Shown here piece by piece: positions 12,101 to 23,280 of a stretch of 64,000 nt of DNA. Positions within the stretch are counted from its first letter, which is position 1. Each line of letters begins with the position of its first letter. The stretch is from Mesotaenium endlicherianum (taxonomy: Eukaryota > Streptophyta > Zygnematophyceae > Zygnematales > Mesotaeniaceae). Both the position numbers and the translations under genes were made by a program. The DNA lies in the NCBI GenBank assembly GCA_009602735.1, contig WELA01003365.1, positions 149,884 through 213,883 of the forward strand. The letters are read 5' to 3'. The notes under the pieces were generated by a model that saw nothing but the letters and a program-made list of their open reading frames with translations, was not told the origin of the DNA and did no database searches.

Positions 12101-12754
12101 GGTAGAGTTTCTAAGTCTCCTTCAGATGTACTGGGGAAGTCTTTAACTTGCCCTGAAGGGATTGACAACCCGGTCTCCCTCCAGTTAACGCAGGAGTTTG
12201 CTGACACCCTGTTAGAAGTCCAACGAAACCTGCACAAGGTCCAAGAAAACCAACAAAAATACGCTAATCAACACCTTCGGGAACTGATATTTTCCAAGGA
12301 GGATTTAGTCAAACTGCATTCTTAGCACCTGTACCTCCCTGGTGTGGTCAAGAAAAAGCTTGGCCCTGTCTGGGTCAGTCCATATTCGGTGGTACGTCGT
12401 ATTGGTCAGAATGCTTACAAACTGAACATGTCAGCTGAATACAAGGGTCACCCGGTCTTTAATGTCGCCTTCCTGGAACCATACATCAAAGGTGATACAC
12501 TGTTCAGAGGTCGGTTACCTGTCCAACCGGGACCGGTCCCCGCTGTCCGGGACGGCGACCCTGAGGAATATGAGGTCGATGAGATTTTAGACGCTCGCTC
12601 GGTCCGTCGATCGTCTAAATATGTCATGAAATACCTCATTCGATGGAAGGGTTACGATGCCTCTGGGGACACTTGGGAATTTAAGGACCACTTGACCAAT
12701 GCCAAAGGGGCGTTGACACGGTTCCACCTTCGGGCCGCTGGAGTCCCTCCATAA
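9185..12754 (+). pseudogene. A1 pol: protease, RT, RNase H, integrase, chromodomain (broken)
   Basis: The domain order is that of Ty3/gypsy. An aspartic protease has [10 protein letters not shown] near 9260. Reverse transcriptase follows, with [11 protein letters not shown] near 10050, [12 protein letters not shown] near 10270 and the catalytic VFLDDILIF near 10355. RNase H has [16 protein letters not shown] near 10795. Integrase shows an HHCC zinc region (GGHLGQ ... CDQCQRNK near 11470-11580) and core near 11650-11960. A C-terminal chromodomain reads YLIRWKGYDASGDTWEF near 12632-12682. A chromodomain at the integrase end is thought to steer insertion to heterochromatin. The region is not a single open frame (about three breaks). 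Confidence 0.92.
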
Positions 12755-12804
12755 CTGTCATTTCAGTTGACAAGGGAAGGTGACAGGCGATCCTGTCTCC
12801 ATTT

Positions 12805-12820
12805 AAGTTGGAGGGGAAAA
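12805..12820 (+). promoter_or_regulatory. Internal purine tract resembling the A1 polypurine tract
   Basis: AAGTTGGAGGGGAAAA lies between pol and the extra ORF and matches the terminal tract AAGTTGGAGGGA at 14785-14796. A2 has two such tracts in the corresponding place (reverse complement, about 60034-60046 and 60089-60102). Confidence 0.5.
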
Positions 12821-12996
12821 TATATGACAGTTAGTGAGCGAGAGCGATAAAAACACACTCATACGTTTATGTGTAGCGCATCGCAACTACGTCAACTTTT
12901 AGCAATCATCCTGTAAGGTAAACAGCAGCAAATGCACTATACTAATACTAACATACTTCCTGCAATCCCTATGACAAAGGTCCATACCCTACTAAC

Positions 12997-14697
12997 TTGT
13001 GCCCTGGTTACATGCACAAGATGGCGCCCACCACACAAAAGCAGGACAGAAAGCGCAAGGCGGAAGAAGCTTGGAGGACAATGGAGCAATACCAGAAGGA
13101 GCTGGCGGCGACGTCCCTCACCAGGAGAGAACAGGAAAGGCTCCGCAGACAACAAGAGGCGGCAGAAGAGGCACAGAGGAAGAAGGATCAGGAAGCGGAA
13201 AACCTCAGAAAGGCTGAGGAGGAGAGACAGAAGAAACAGCAAGAAGAAGCGGCAGCGGCAGAAGAGGAGAAAAGAAAAAAGATTGAAGCGGACAGACAGA
13301 AGAGCTTGGCCACTTACAGGTATACTGTGGTGGGTGGCCAAAACTTCGATAACCTGAAGGAAGCATTGCTGGCAGCCCAGGAGATCAACAGGCTGGAACA
13401 GACAACACTGCTACAGAGGGAAGGAGCTGCAGCAATGGATAGGTACATCGAGACACACACTGGTGTGGTCCTCTACGAAGATTATGCCAAGATGGTGGGC
13501 TATACAACAGAGCAGGCCCGGTATTTCGCAGATGATTCAGAGGACAAGCCGGTCCCCATACCGGGAATAGTGGGAGATCAGAGACTCATCCGGATGGTGA
13601 GCATGCGGCCCGATAGCTTTAAGGATACGGTATTCTACCTCACACTCCTGCCAGCTTACAATGAAGTTGAGAGAAGGAGCTGGGAGTACTTGGCCAGGGA
13701 AGCAGGACAGCAGATGTTCTCTCCCCACTGGTTCCCGTGTAAACTGAGGAAGGCTGAGCACGGACCCCAGTACTACCAGCAGCCAACAGACTGGAGGTGG
13801 ATGACCGTCACAAATAAGAAGCAGGAGTGTGACCGAGCCCAACCGGATGACTTCCACTATGGCCTAGACGGCTATCTCATCCTACCACCTCACATTGCCC
13901 CTTGGGACCCCAGGCTGAATGGATGCCTGAGCAATATGAATGCAGAGACCAAGGAACATAGGAGGAGGGGAAGAGAGTACTTCTCTAAGGGAAAGCATGC
14001 CTTTGTCAAATGGGCAAAGAATGCAGGCCGGATAGATATCAGTAGGCTGAAGGCCAAGCAACCTCCAGCGCGCCCTAAGAAAGGGAGGTCGGTAGACTAC
14101 TCCATGTCTACTAGGGAGCAGGACGACTTAGTGGACGAGACCCCTACTCTCTCCGAGGAGGAGGATAAGGAGGATGAGGAAGAGGAACAAGGCAGAGGAG
14201 AAGCATCAGCAGCAGGTACTCAAGATACCCAGGGGCAAACAGGGGCGACTCCTAAAGAACCACAATCAGGTATTTGGAATGTGATCCCCGTTATGGCGAC
14301 AACTGGACCCCGCGCTCGCTCCCCCAGCCCACCTGCCCAAGCAGGGGAAGAAGTTGATCTGACTGTATCGGGCAGCAGACACAGGCAGAAATCCCAAGAG
14401 GACAGGGGTGCCAGGAGAGCGACACGCGGGTGGGCCAGAGGTATGCCAGCCTCCCCCTCTGCTCAGGGGCATGTACCTCTAGCCAATGTATTTCAGCATC
14501 CTACTGGAATGCCTGTCTATGTGGGCATCAACACCCAAGTGGTTGAAGAGCAGGCTACCATCCTTCGTTCTCCTCGAGGTCCAACTTTAGAGCAAACCGG
14601 GTTCTTTAGAAGGCCAGAGGGCTGTCCAGATCTAGGTCCAGATTTCCGTCTCCTGATCCTGAAGCCCAAGGAACAACCCCTTAAGGTGACAGGCTGA
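12997..14697 (+). CDS. A1 extra ORF between chromodomain and 3' LTR, function unknown
   Basis: A 566-codon open frame in the place where env would sit in a retrovirus. It does not look like an envelope gene: there is no signal peptide and no membrane segment. Residues about 15-105 are a Lys/Glu/Arg/Gln-rich long coiled coil. Residues about 108-345 form a globular-looking block with YRYTVVGG, DYAKMVGYT, RRSWEYLAREA, PTDWRWMTV and LPPHIAPWDPRL. A strongly acidic stretch (SEEEDKEDEEEEQ) and a Pro/Ser-rich tail with GHVPLANVFQHPTGMPV follow. A related but diverged sequence occupies the same place in A2 and keeps the same motifs. A later ATG nine codons on (MAPTTQKQD) could be the real start. I do not recognise the family. 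Confidence 0.8.
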   Translation: MCPGYMHKMAPTTQKQDRKRKAEEAWRTMEQYQKELAATSLTRREQERLRRQQEAAEEAQRKKDQEAENLRKAEEERQKKQQEEAAAAEEEKRKKIEADRQKSLATYRYTVVGGQNFDNLKEALLAAQEINRLEQTTLLQREGAAAMDRYIETHTGVVLYEDYAKMVGYTTEQARYFADDSEDKPVPIPGIVGDQRLIRMVSMRPDSFKDTVFYLTLLPAYNEVERRSWEYLAREAGQQMFSPHWFPCKLRKAEHGPQYYQQPTDWRWMTVTNKKQECDRAQPDDFHYGLDGYLILPPHIAPWDPRLNGCLSNMNAETKEHRRRGREYFSKGKHAFVKWAKNAGRIDISRLKAKQPPARPKKGRSVDYSMSTREQDDLVDETPTLSEEEDKEDEEEEQGRGEASAAGTQDTQGQTGATPKEPQSGIWNVIPVMATTGPRARSPSPPAQAGEEVDLTVSGSRHRQKSQEDRGARRATRGWARGMPASPSAQGHVPLANVFQHPTGMPVYVGINTQVVEEQATILRSPRGPTLEQTGFFRRPEGCPDLGPDFRLLILKPKEQPLKVTG

Positions 14698-14784
14698 AAA
14701 GACAGTCAGTAAGGGAGGCTGGTCAGGGTCAGTTCCTTTATTTAAGGCTTTTGCAGTTTAATATTGTCGAGGTGACAACAAGTT

Positions 14785-14797
14785 AAGTTGGAGGGAT
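14785..14797 (+). promoter_or_regulatory. A1 3' polypurine tract
   Basis: AAGTTGGAGGGAT directly precedes the 3' LTR, as expected for plus-strand priming. Confidence 0.75.
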
Positions 14798-15517
14798 TGT
14801 AATGAATCAGTATATTAGTAGATATAATATTCATTGAAATATAATAGTTAATTAAGTTCAGCCTGCTGAACTTTAGTTAGTAGTCAGTCTGCTGGACTTT
14901 ACATAATTATCAGTTTAATGATTCAGCCGGAAGAAGCAAGCTGAAGTCCATATAAGTCAGCTTGCTGACCCATTCTTTGACAGCCAGCTGACTTCCGTAC
15001 TCGGTAGCAGCGAACTGCCTTGATATGCATCTAAGTGCGATATGCTAGATGAATAGCCAGATGACATCCCTATGATGGATGGCGATTCGGGATGATGGGA
15101 GATGGCGGTGGATTTGGTTAACCGAGGTCCTACCAACGTGGTTAACTCCCGGGTAGGCGGTGCCATCGCACTGACCGTTGAACAGTAAACTCATTCCATG
15201 TACATATGCTAGGCATTGCTCTCGAGTTCGGCATTCGGAAACGAGGCCAACTCTCTTGTACAGCTTACTGAGAGAGATCTGAATCCAAGGCGAGAAGCCA
15301 TTGATACGCACTGTCTTCTAACCTTGCTTATGTATGAGTTTACTGATTTGCATTATTGATGCTAGTTTACTCGCATTTGACTTACGAGTATTATTCACTG
15401 CTAGTGTATTGTCCTTTGCCGTTTAACCAGTTAACGGAAATTACCATAAAGATTACTTGCTGATATAAAGATCTTTATTAATTGTTAATCGCTTATTTGG
15501 TAAGTCGATTCATTTCA
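14798..15517 (+). repeat. A1 3' LTR
   Basis: 720 bp, the same length as the 5' LTR and about 98% identical by eye. The duplication CCACT follows. Confidence 0.93.
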
Positions 15518-15522
15518 CCACT

Positions 15523-16890
15523 CAAGAAAACCTGCAACAACAAGAAGCACCACAAGGAGGAGCACACCCTCCTCCAGCGCCGATGGGAGAACCTACTCAA
15601 GGAAATCTGCAACAACAAGAAGCACCACAAGGAGGAGCACCGTCAAATCCCGTGGCAGCCGCTATAGCAAAGTTGACCCCACCACAAGGAGTTCCCGCAA
15701 ATGAGTGGGCAGCCTTCCTAATGACCGTCCACAACCAAGTGGGCTTGGCCACCTATGAAGCAACCGTGCAAGCGTCAAGAGAAGCTATGGCTGCCATGGT
15801 TGCCCCTATTGCAAGCAATGCTCAAAATCCAGGCTCAGCTCAAGCGCCTTCACAAGAGCCAACGAGAGCAAGGAAACTCATCAAGCCCGGCAAACCCGAT
15901 ACTTTCAACCCCGGGAAAGGTGCCAACCTAAATTTATGGCTCTACCAAGTGAAGACATACCTCACATTCCTTGAAATACCCGAGGAGGACTACGTTCCCT
16001 TTGCCGTTACCTTACTTAGAGGAGCAACAACATCATGGTGGCGTAACTATCAAGCGGCTATATATCAAGCTATGGCGCACCCCATGCTCGGCCAAGAGCC
16101 CCCACCATCATATGCAAGATGGGCAGATTTTCGTGAGGCCCTCAAGAAGCAATTCATGCCCATCAATGCGGAGAAGATTGCCCGAGGAAAGCTCCACCAT
16201 CTCAAGCAAACGACGTCCGTTCAAGAGTATACATCCAGATTTCACGCCCTCACTCTTGAGATCCCCAATATGTCTCTCGAGGAGAAGATTGACCGCTACA
16301 TCTTTGGCCTCAAACCCAAGGTGGCAAAGGAAGTGGAGTTACGCGACTTGACGGAATTCTCAAAGGTCATTGAAGTTCAAAAGGTGGATACCTTGGATTT
16401 CAAGCACACCGTGCCTTCATCTTCACGGGTACCGGCGACGCGGGTGTACGCAGCTTCTTCCACATCTGAATCTGGACCCACACCCATGGAAATTGGATTT
16501 ATTAAAAGGGACCCCGCGGTTGCCCGGATGAGTGGAAGACCCTCCAATGACACTTATGATGCAAGAAACCAGCAAGGAGTGAACGCAAGACTCTCCCCGA
16601 TTGAAAAAGAAGCTCTCATGACGGCTGGACTATGCTTTTATTGCAAAGGTGGCATACCACCAGGCCACTCCACCTTGTGTATGCAACTAGGAAAGGTCCT
16701 CGTGCACGCTTCCACTCGCGGGTGAGGGTGCGTGAGTGTGTATGGGCGCACTCCCCGCACCCTTCCCCCTTTCACTCCCCGGCTGAAAAAGTAGCTCTCA
16801 TGACGGCTGGACTATGCTTTTATTGCAAGGAAAAGGGCCATCGTGCACTTTCATGCCCCAAAAAGTTGTCAAAAAACGGACAGCGCCGGT
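15523..16890 (+). pseudogene. B1 gag, downstream of the A1 insertion (broken)
   Basis: Continues the gag that starts with ATG at 6649 before A1. The first part carries a repeated Gln/Pro-rich unit (NLQQQEAPQGGA ... PPPAPMGEPTQ). A retrotransposon-gag block follows, with TSWWRNYQAAIYQAM and TSRFHALTLEIPNMS, then a [14 protein letters not shown] zinc knuckle near the end. The same protein is seen in B2 on the other strand. The copy is broken. Confidence 0.85.
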
Positions 16891-18140
16891 AGGCCAGGAG
16901 CCTACCACCCCAAGACCCACTTCACGAGAAGGCAACACGCCAAGTGAGGTGGAGACCCCCGTTGAAGACGACGTTCCAGCCCCAATGAGTTTGAGAGGTT
17001 ACCTTGGAAAAGAGAAGGTCCACATCTTGGTGGAAAGCGGAGCTCAAGGTAACTTCATTGCTGCAGATTTTGCCACCAAGCACGGAATTACTATGCGAAC
17101 TCTTGACCACGACGAGGAGATTATGATGCCCGATGGATTCTCCTATACTACCCCTTCCAAGAAGACGTACCCCTTGGCACTCTCTATCAAGTCCTTCAAG
17201 GATAGAGTAGTGTTCTCCCCCATGCAATTGGGCAAGTACGACGTCATCCTAGGGACGCCTTGGTTGACCAAGCACAACCCCCAAGTTGATTGGAGGACCG
17301 GTACTATCAAGATCAAGAATGACATCACTTCAAGAATCTGTATTTTGCGCGCAATCCAGAATATCCAGACCCAAGACATCGAGAAGCCGGCACACGAGAT
17401 ACTATTGTCCGCCCTCCAACTCAAGAGACTTGTGAGGAAGGGACACGAGCTTCTTTTGGCCTTGATCACGCCAAAAGACATCAAGAAAGACATCGAGAGT
17501 CAAGAAGGCAGCCCCGTTCCCAAGGAGATACAAGAAGTCTTAGAGGACTACAAAGAAGTGTTCTCCCCGGAATTGCCCAAGGGCCTACCCCCCAAAAGAT
17601 TCGTAGACCACAAGATAGAGTTGGAGCCCGGAAGCAAGCCCATCTCTCGGCCTACGTTCAAAATGTCATACACGGAGCTAGACGAAGTCAAGAAGCAAAT
17701 CAAGGAGCTACTGGAGCATGGCTTCATTCGACCTAGCAAGTCGCCATTTGGAGCCCCGGTGCTATTTGTCAAGAAGAAAGATGGTACCTTGAGGATGTGT
17801 GTGGACTATCGCGCCCTCAACAAGATCACCATCAAGAATCAATACCCGCTGCCGGGCATGGATGAGCTCATGGACCGGCTGGTTGGAGCCAAGTACTTCA
17901 TGAAGATGGACTTGAGAAGCGGCTACCACCAGATTCGCATCACTGAACCTGACATAGAGAAAACGGCATTCAGGACAAAATATGGACAATTTGAGTTCAT
18001 GGTCTTGCCATTTGGACTCACCAACGCGCCAGCAACTTTCATGACTATGATGAACACCATATTTCAGCCCATGTTGGACAGATTTGTGGTGGTATTCATC
18101 GATGACATCCTTATCTACAGCAAGACCCTTGAAGAGCATG
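16891..18140 (+). pseudogene. B1 pol, protease and reverse transcriptase part (broken)
   Basis: A protease-like [17 protein letters not shown] near 17020 is followed by RT motifs: [14 protein letters not shown] near 17790, [12 protein letters not shown] near 18005 and [11 protein letters not shown] near 18090. The reading is cut at 18140 by the D-family solo LTR and resumes at 19398. Confidence 0.88.
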
Positions 18141-19392
18141 TGTAATGAATCAGTTCATTATTTATTTAATTAATTGCATATGTAAATATAACACTAAATA
18201 AGTATTATGTCTATATACTCACATGTGCGAGTTCATCTAAATGAATGTATGTCGATGTAATGCGAGTATACTTACTTTGTCAAAAAGGTCAGCAGGATGA
18301 CTATTGTACCATAGTGTAGTCTGCTGACTTTGTTGAAAAGGTTAGCAGGATGACTTTTATATCATAGTGTAGTTTGCTGAGATTTATATATCAATTATAT
18401 ATAGGATATAATATCAGTAGGTTGACATATAGTAAGCTTGCTTGATATTAGTCAATATACTTAGATTCAGTACGCTGAGGATAAACATATTCATTTAGAT
18501 TGTTATTTGTAGATTGGCACATGTGACCGAAGTATACTGAAAGTCGGGAGGTCGACTGAGATTCGGTAAACCGATTTCCTACCAATGTGGTTAAGTCCTG
18601 GGTAGGCGGAGCCGTCGTCAGTCAACTAAACAGTAAGGACTTCAGTCAACCGACCAATTAATATGGTCGTTATACCTACATCCATGGGTCCCAACTTAAC
18701 GGGTTTCCCACAAAACGGCGCAACCTGCGCCGCGGTCATCCAGGTGGTCACTAGCAGGCTGGAATCTCGTGGTCCCTCATTCTGCACAGTAGGATTTACA
18801 GTCGGATTTCTACTTGCAAGTCATGTGTGCACTTTTGGGTTCGTTCTAATGACCAGCCTTCACGGAAATTGACATGGCTGCTTCGTCTGCGCTCCAAATG
18901 GGACGAACTAGGACTTTTCAGAAAGGTCTCGTCAAGATGCATCTGTTGCCGTTAAGTTTGCTCAATTTGCAGTGCTATTGGCAGAGCTATGCCCTCTGAC
19001 ATTTCGGGGTCACACAGCGGACAGATTCTATGGTTTTGCACCTAAGTAAGTGGGATGTGTTTTAGCTACATTATGGTCATCTCAATGAGAGCACCTTTGC
19101 TCTTCAGTCCCCTGATGTTGTGCATGTGCTATACATGCTTGCATGCCTAGTAGGCAAGAGGCCATGAGTTTCTAAAGGAGAAGCTCAAGTTCTCAAGCTC
19201 GCCTCTTACTTGTGCCTCGTGTTAGTGTGCAACTATGGCACACTACGGTAAATGAGTCAAGGGGTGTAGATGAGTAAATGGAATTCATTATAAGGGCGAA
19301 GATCACTCCCCGATTACACACGCTTCCACCTATCTGTGATCTTATATATTTAAGTGAAATATATTAATCTTGAATAAGCAAGATTCATTTCA
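18141..19392 (+). mobile_element. Solo LTR of family D, related to family A
   Basis: A 1252-bp insertion starting TGTAATGAATCAG and ending GATTCATTTCA, flanked by GCATG duplications (18136-18140 and 19393-19397). It has no coding interior, so it is a solo LTR left by recombination. The ends match family A. A middle block with CCTACCAATGTGGTTAAG and GGGTAGGCGG is shared with the family A LTR, but the rest is different and 530 bp longer. Confidence 0.85.
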
Positions 19393-19397
19393 GCATG

Positions 19398-20664
19398 CGA
19401 GACACTTGAAAGAAGTCCTCGAAGTATTGAAGCAAAACAAACTATTTGCAAAGGAATCAAAGTGCGAGTTTGTCAAAGAAGAAGTGGAGTTCCTAGGTCT
19501 CCACGTGACTGCTGATGGCATCAAGATGGACCCCAAGAAGACCACGGTGGTGGAGGAATGGCCAACCCCCACGACCAAGAAAGAACTCCAATCATTCCTG
19601 GAATTTGCGAATTGGAACAGGAGATTCATCCAGAGCTTCTCGCACATAGCAGCCCCTCTCACGAATGTCCTCAAGAAGGACAAGCCATATGTTTGGACCC
19701 AGAAAGAGGAGGAAGCATTCCAACAACTGAAGCAAAGACTGACGACATCCCCGGTGCTCACACTCTCAAGTCCAAACCCAGATTGGCCCTTCCACGTCAT
19801 CACCGATGCATCTTCCTATGCAATTGGAGCAATCCTACTTCAAGACCAAGGCAAGGGACTGCAGCCCATCGCCTACGAGTCAAGGAAGCTAAATCCAACC
19901 GAGCAAAATTATACAACAACGGAGCGAGAGGCATTGGCGATTGTACATGCCTTGAAGGTTTGGCGCTGCTACGTTGAAGGACACAAAGTACTGGTCACCA
20001 CGGACCACGAGGCGTTAAAGCACCTCCAGACGCAGCCGTATCTCTCAAGGAGACAAGCAAGATGGAGCGGATACTTGCAACAATACAACATCACGATTCA
20101 GTACCAGCCCGGCAAGACAAACCCGGCTGACCCCCTCTCAAGACTGCAATTAAACGCAGTGATGACATTGCTGAAGACAGATCTGGAAGCTGGATTTTCA
20201 GCCGCCTATGAAAGAGACCCTTACTACAAGAACGGAGAAGCAGCCTTGGACCCATACAAGAAGCAAGAAGGCAATTATTGGGTGAGGCAAGACACGGGCC
20301 AGAGATGTGTTCCTAATGACTTAGACCTCTGGCTCTTGCTTCTACGAGAAGCACAAGACAACCCTCTTGGAGGACACTTCGGAATCCTAAGAACCACGGG
20401 CGTTCTAGCCAGTACTTATTGCTGGCCAGGCATGTCTAAGCAAGTCAAGGAATACTACAGGAGCTGTGATACATGCCAAAGAATCAAGCCATCATCGCAA
20501 AAGGCGGGAGGACTCCTCCAACCACTACCAATCCCCGAAAGACAATGGACGAACATCTCAATTGACCTTATCGTGGACTTGCCCGTGACACCTCGAGGCC
20601 ATAATGCAATACTCACGGTGGTGGACGGACTTACCAAGATGGCTCATTTTCTTGACCCGGTAGA
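19398..20664 (+). pseudogene. B1 pol, RT end, RNase H and integrase part (broken)
   Basis: Continues pol after the D LTR. It has the RT connection (EFLGLHVTADGIKMDP), RNase H (HVITDASSYAIGAILLQ near 19795) and the integrase zinc region (GGHFGI ... CDTCQRIKP near 20370-20490). It ends in the integrase core at SIDLIVDLPVTPRGHNA. The first bases of B2 follow at 20670. Incomplete. Confidence 0.88.
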
Positions 20665-20669
20665 TAAAG

Positions 20670-21188
20670 TGTAGTGAAACAGATAGATGAAGTACTTAGT
20701 GAAATATAATACTGTATCTATTCATGACAAGGATCTTTAAACACAAGTGGTAGCTTCTTGAAAGAGAGATGGCTTCTTGAAAGTTAATATATGTCTGGAT
20801 TTTGGCAAGTACAAGAGTGATTCTTCCATGTCTTTCTATGTTCAAGCTCTTGTCTATATACTTGCTAAATAAGTAGTTTCTAGGAAGGTGTATGTTGATG
20901 TGTTGGCACCCAACACATCCCAAAACTTGCCACCTCTTTCTAGAATAATGTACACATGTCCTTTTGACCTAAAAATGGCATATTTGACTTTTGCCACATG
21001 GAGTTCTTCTAGGNCGGAGTTCTTCTAGATCTTTCCTCTAACTTCGAAAATGCCTTAGAAGGTTCAAAGGACATGAACCAAGTCACTAGAGTACCTATTC
21101 ACACTTGAATCCACACAATACTACTCCAAATATATTTGAAATCATTAAAATATATGCAAACTAATATATAATAACTCAAATCACTACA
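20670..21188 (-). repeat. B2 3' LTR
   Basis: About 519 bp; on the minus strand it starts TGTAGTGATTTGAG and ends TTTCACTACA. A single N at 21014 sits between two copies of GGAGTTCTTCTAG and looks like an assembly join. Confidence 0.9.
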
Positions 21189-21201
21189 TCACCCCCCCGC
21201 C
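21189..21201 (-). promoter_or_regulatory. B2 polypurine tract
   Basis: Read on the minus strand, GGCGGGGGGGTGA lies directly against the 3' LTR. Confidence 0.75.
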
Positions 21202-22043
21202 AGAAAAAGCGACGTCTCGGCGCGTCAAGTCAGGTCTTACACATGTGGAGCAGACTAGTCAACAGCTTCAAGTGACATCCCACACATGTAAAGAGGATTA
21301 GTCCAAGGCGCCAAGTCAGGTGCTACACATGGAAGGTAGACTAGGCAAGGTCGTGGGTGGTGTGACCTTATTGGCTAGCCTACTCCTTGATGATAAAGAA
21401 AATTGTGCAAGTTGGCCCAGAATCTGCCACGAATTCAAAAATTCATAGCGTCCACACAACTGCTCCAAAGCTGAAAATTTGAGTGCCAGGCGGACCGCGT
21501 CAGAGAACTCTACTGAGGTACTGAACTCTACCGGGTCACCAAATTTGAGAGCATTCTAAACTTTGGAGTGTCGTTGAGAGCTGAGAGAGTAGGCACTCCT
21601 CCAAATCTGTGCAGAAACTTCTGAGAGTCATAAGTCCTATTCTTTTCCAAATTCTGCAAACTAAGTCTCAAACTGGGCGCTGTAAGATGTTCTACCAGAG
21701 TCTTGAGTTTCAGAGCATTCCAAGATCAGGGGAGGGCACAATGTCAGAAGGCATATTCTGCCCTAACAATGCCAGCAGCTTGACCCCCTGCTACTTAGAG
21801 CATCATATCTCTCTCACCAGTGCTCCATATTGAGCAAACTTGGACTCTAAATGACCGGCTACTTATGGACTACAGCCAGGTAGATTTTCAGAATTTATTT
21901 TGCAGAGACCTATCACCAGTAGCAATTTTAGTTTTCTGTCCAGAAACTGTGAGAAGAGAAGAGTGTCTAATGTCAATTTTTCCTCTTCTTTTCTTGCAGA
22001 CTGCCTCCAAGGGGTCTTCTGCTGCTTCTTGATGGTGGCAGGC
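21202..22043 (-). other. B2 3' untranslated stretch
   Basis: About 840 bp between the A-family LTR and the polypurine tract of B2. I see no coding frame or domain; it is the spacer after pol. Confidence 0.6.
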
Positions 22044-23275
22044 TGTAATTAATCAGTATATTAGTAGATATAATATTCATTTAAATATAATAGTTAATTT
22101 AGTTCAGCCTGCTGAACTTTAGTTAGTAGTTAGTCTGCTGAACTTTAGTTAATAATCAGTCTGCTGGACTTTACATAATTATCAGTTTAATGACTCGGCC
22201 AAAAGCAGCAGGCTGAAGTCAACTTAAGTCAGCTTGCTGACACATTCTTTGACAGCCAGCTGACTTCCGTGCTCGGTAGCAGCGAACTGCCTTGATATGC
22301 ATCTAAGTACCACCTGCTAGATGAATGGCCAGATGACATCCCCATGATGGATGGCTATTCGGGATGATGGGAGATGGCGGTGGATTTGGTTAACCGAGGT
22401 CCTACCAACGTGGTTAACTCCCGGGTAGGCGGTGCCATCGCACTGACCGTTGAACAGTAAANNNNNNNNNNNNNNNNNNNNNNNNNNNNNNNNNNNNNNN
22501 NNNNNNNNNNNNNNNNNNNNNNNNNNNNNNNNNNNNNNNNNNNNNNNNNNNNNNNNNNNNNNNNNNNNNNNNNNNNNNNNNNNNNNNNNNNNNNNNNNNN
22601 NNNNNNNNNNNNNNNNNNNNNNNNNNNNNNNNNNNNNNNNNNNNNNNNNNNNNNNNNNNNNNNNNNNNNNNNNNNNNNNNNNNNNNNNNNNNNNNNNNNN
22701 NNNNNNNNNNNNNNNNNNNNNNNNNNNNNNNNNNNNNNNNNNNNNNNNNNNNNNNNNNNNNNNNNNNNNNNNNNNNNNNNNNNNNNNNNNNNNNNNNNNN
22801 NNNNNNNNNNNNNNNNNNNNNNNNNNNNNNNNNNNNNNNNNNNNNNNNNNNNNNNNNNNNNNNNNNNNNNNNNNNNNNNNNNNNNNNNNNNNNNNNNNNN
22901 NNNNNNNNNNNNNNNNNNNNNNNNNNNNNNNNNNNNNNNNNNNNNNNNNNNNNNNNNNNNNNNNNNNNNNNNNNNNNNNNNNNNNNNNNNNNNNNNNNNN
23001 NNNNNNNNNNNNNNNNNNNNNNNNNNNNNNNNNNNNNNNNNNNNNNNNNNNNNNNNNNNNNNNNNNNNNNNNNNNNNNNNNNNNNNNNNNNNNNNNNNNN
23101 NNNNNNNNNNNNNNNNNNNNNNNNNNNNNNNCATTTGACTGACGAGTATTATTCACTGCTAGTGTATTGTCCTTCGCCGTTTAACCAGTTAACGGAAAGT
23201 ACCATAAAGATTACTTGCTGATATAAAGATCTTTATTAATTGTTAATCGCCTATTTGGTAAGTCGATTCATTTCA
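22044..23275 (+). mobile_element. A-family LTR with a 670-N assembly gap
   Basis: The start (TGTAATTAATCAG) and end (GATTCATTTCA) are those of the family A LTR, flanked by CAGGC duplications (22039-22043 and 23276-23280). The known sequence stops about 420 bp into the LTR, then 670 N (22462-23131), then the last ~145 bp of the LTR. Only about 155-160 bp are missing from a plain LTR. Either the gap size is arbitrary and this is a solo LTR, or a longer copy has been collapsed here. Confidence 0.85.
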
Positions 23276-23280
23276 CAGGC

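Larger units (their letters stand above)
6739..15517 (+). mobile_element. LTR retrotransposon A1 (Ty3/gypsy chromovirus with extra 3' ORF)
   Basis: An 8.8-kb element with CCACT duplications at 6734-6738 and 15518-15522, inserted in the gag of B1. Order: 720-bp 5' LTR, primer-binding site, gag, protease-RT-RNase H-integrase-chromodomain, internal purine tract, extra 566-codon ORF, purine tract and 720-bp 3' LTR. By eye the two LTRs differ at about 13 sites in 720 (about 98% identical), so the insertion is young. All parts are present, but pol is interrupted (about three breaks). gag and the extra ORF are open throughout. Confidence 0.92.

Noticed and set aside
12997-14697. Envelope gene in A1
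   Set aside because: The position fits, but the frame has no signal peptide, no transmembrane segment and no cysteine pattern. It is a soluble coiled-coil protein.
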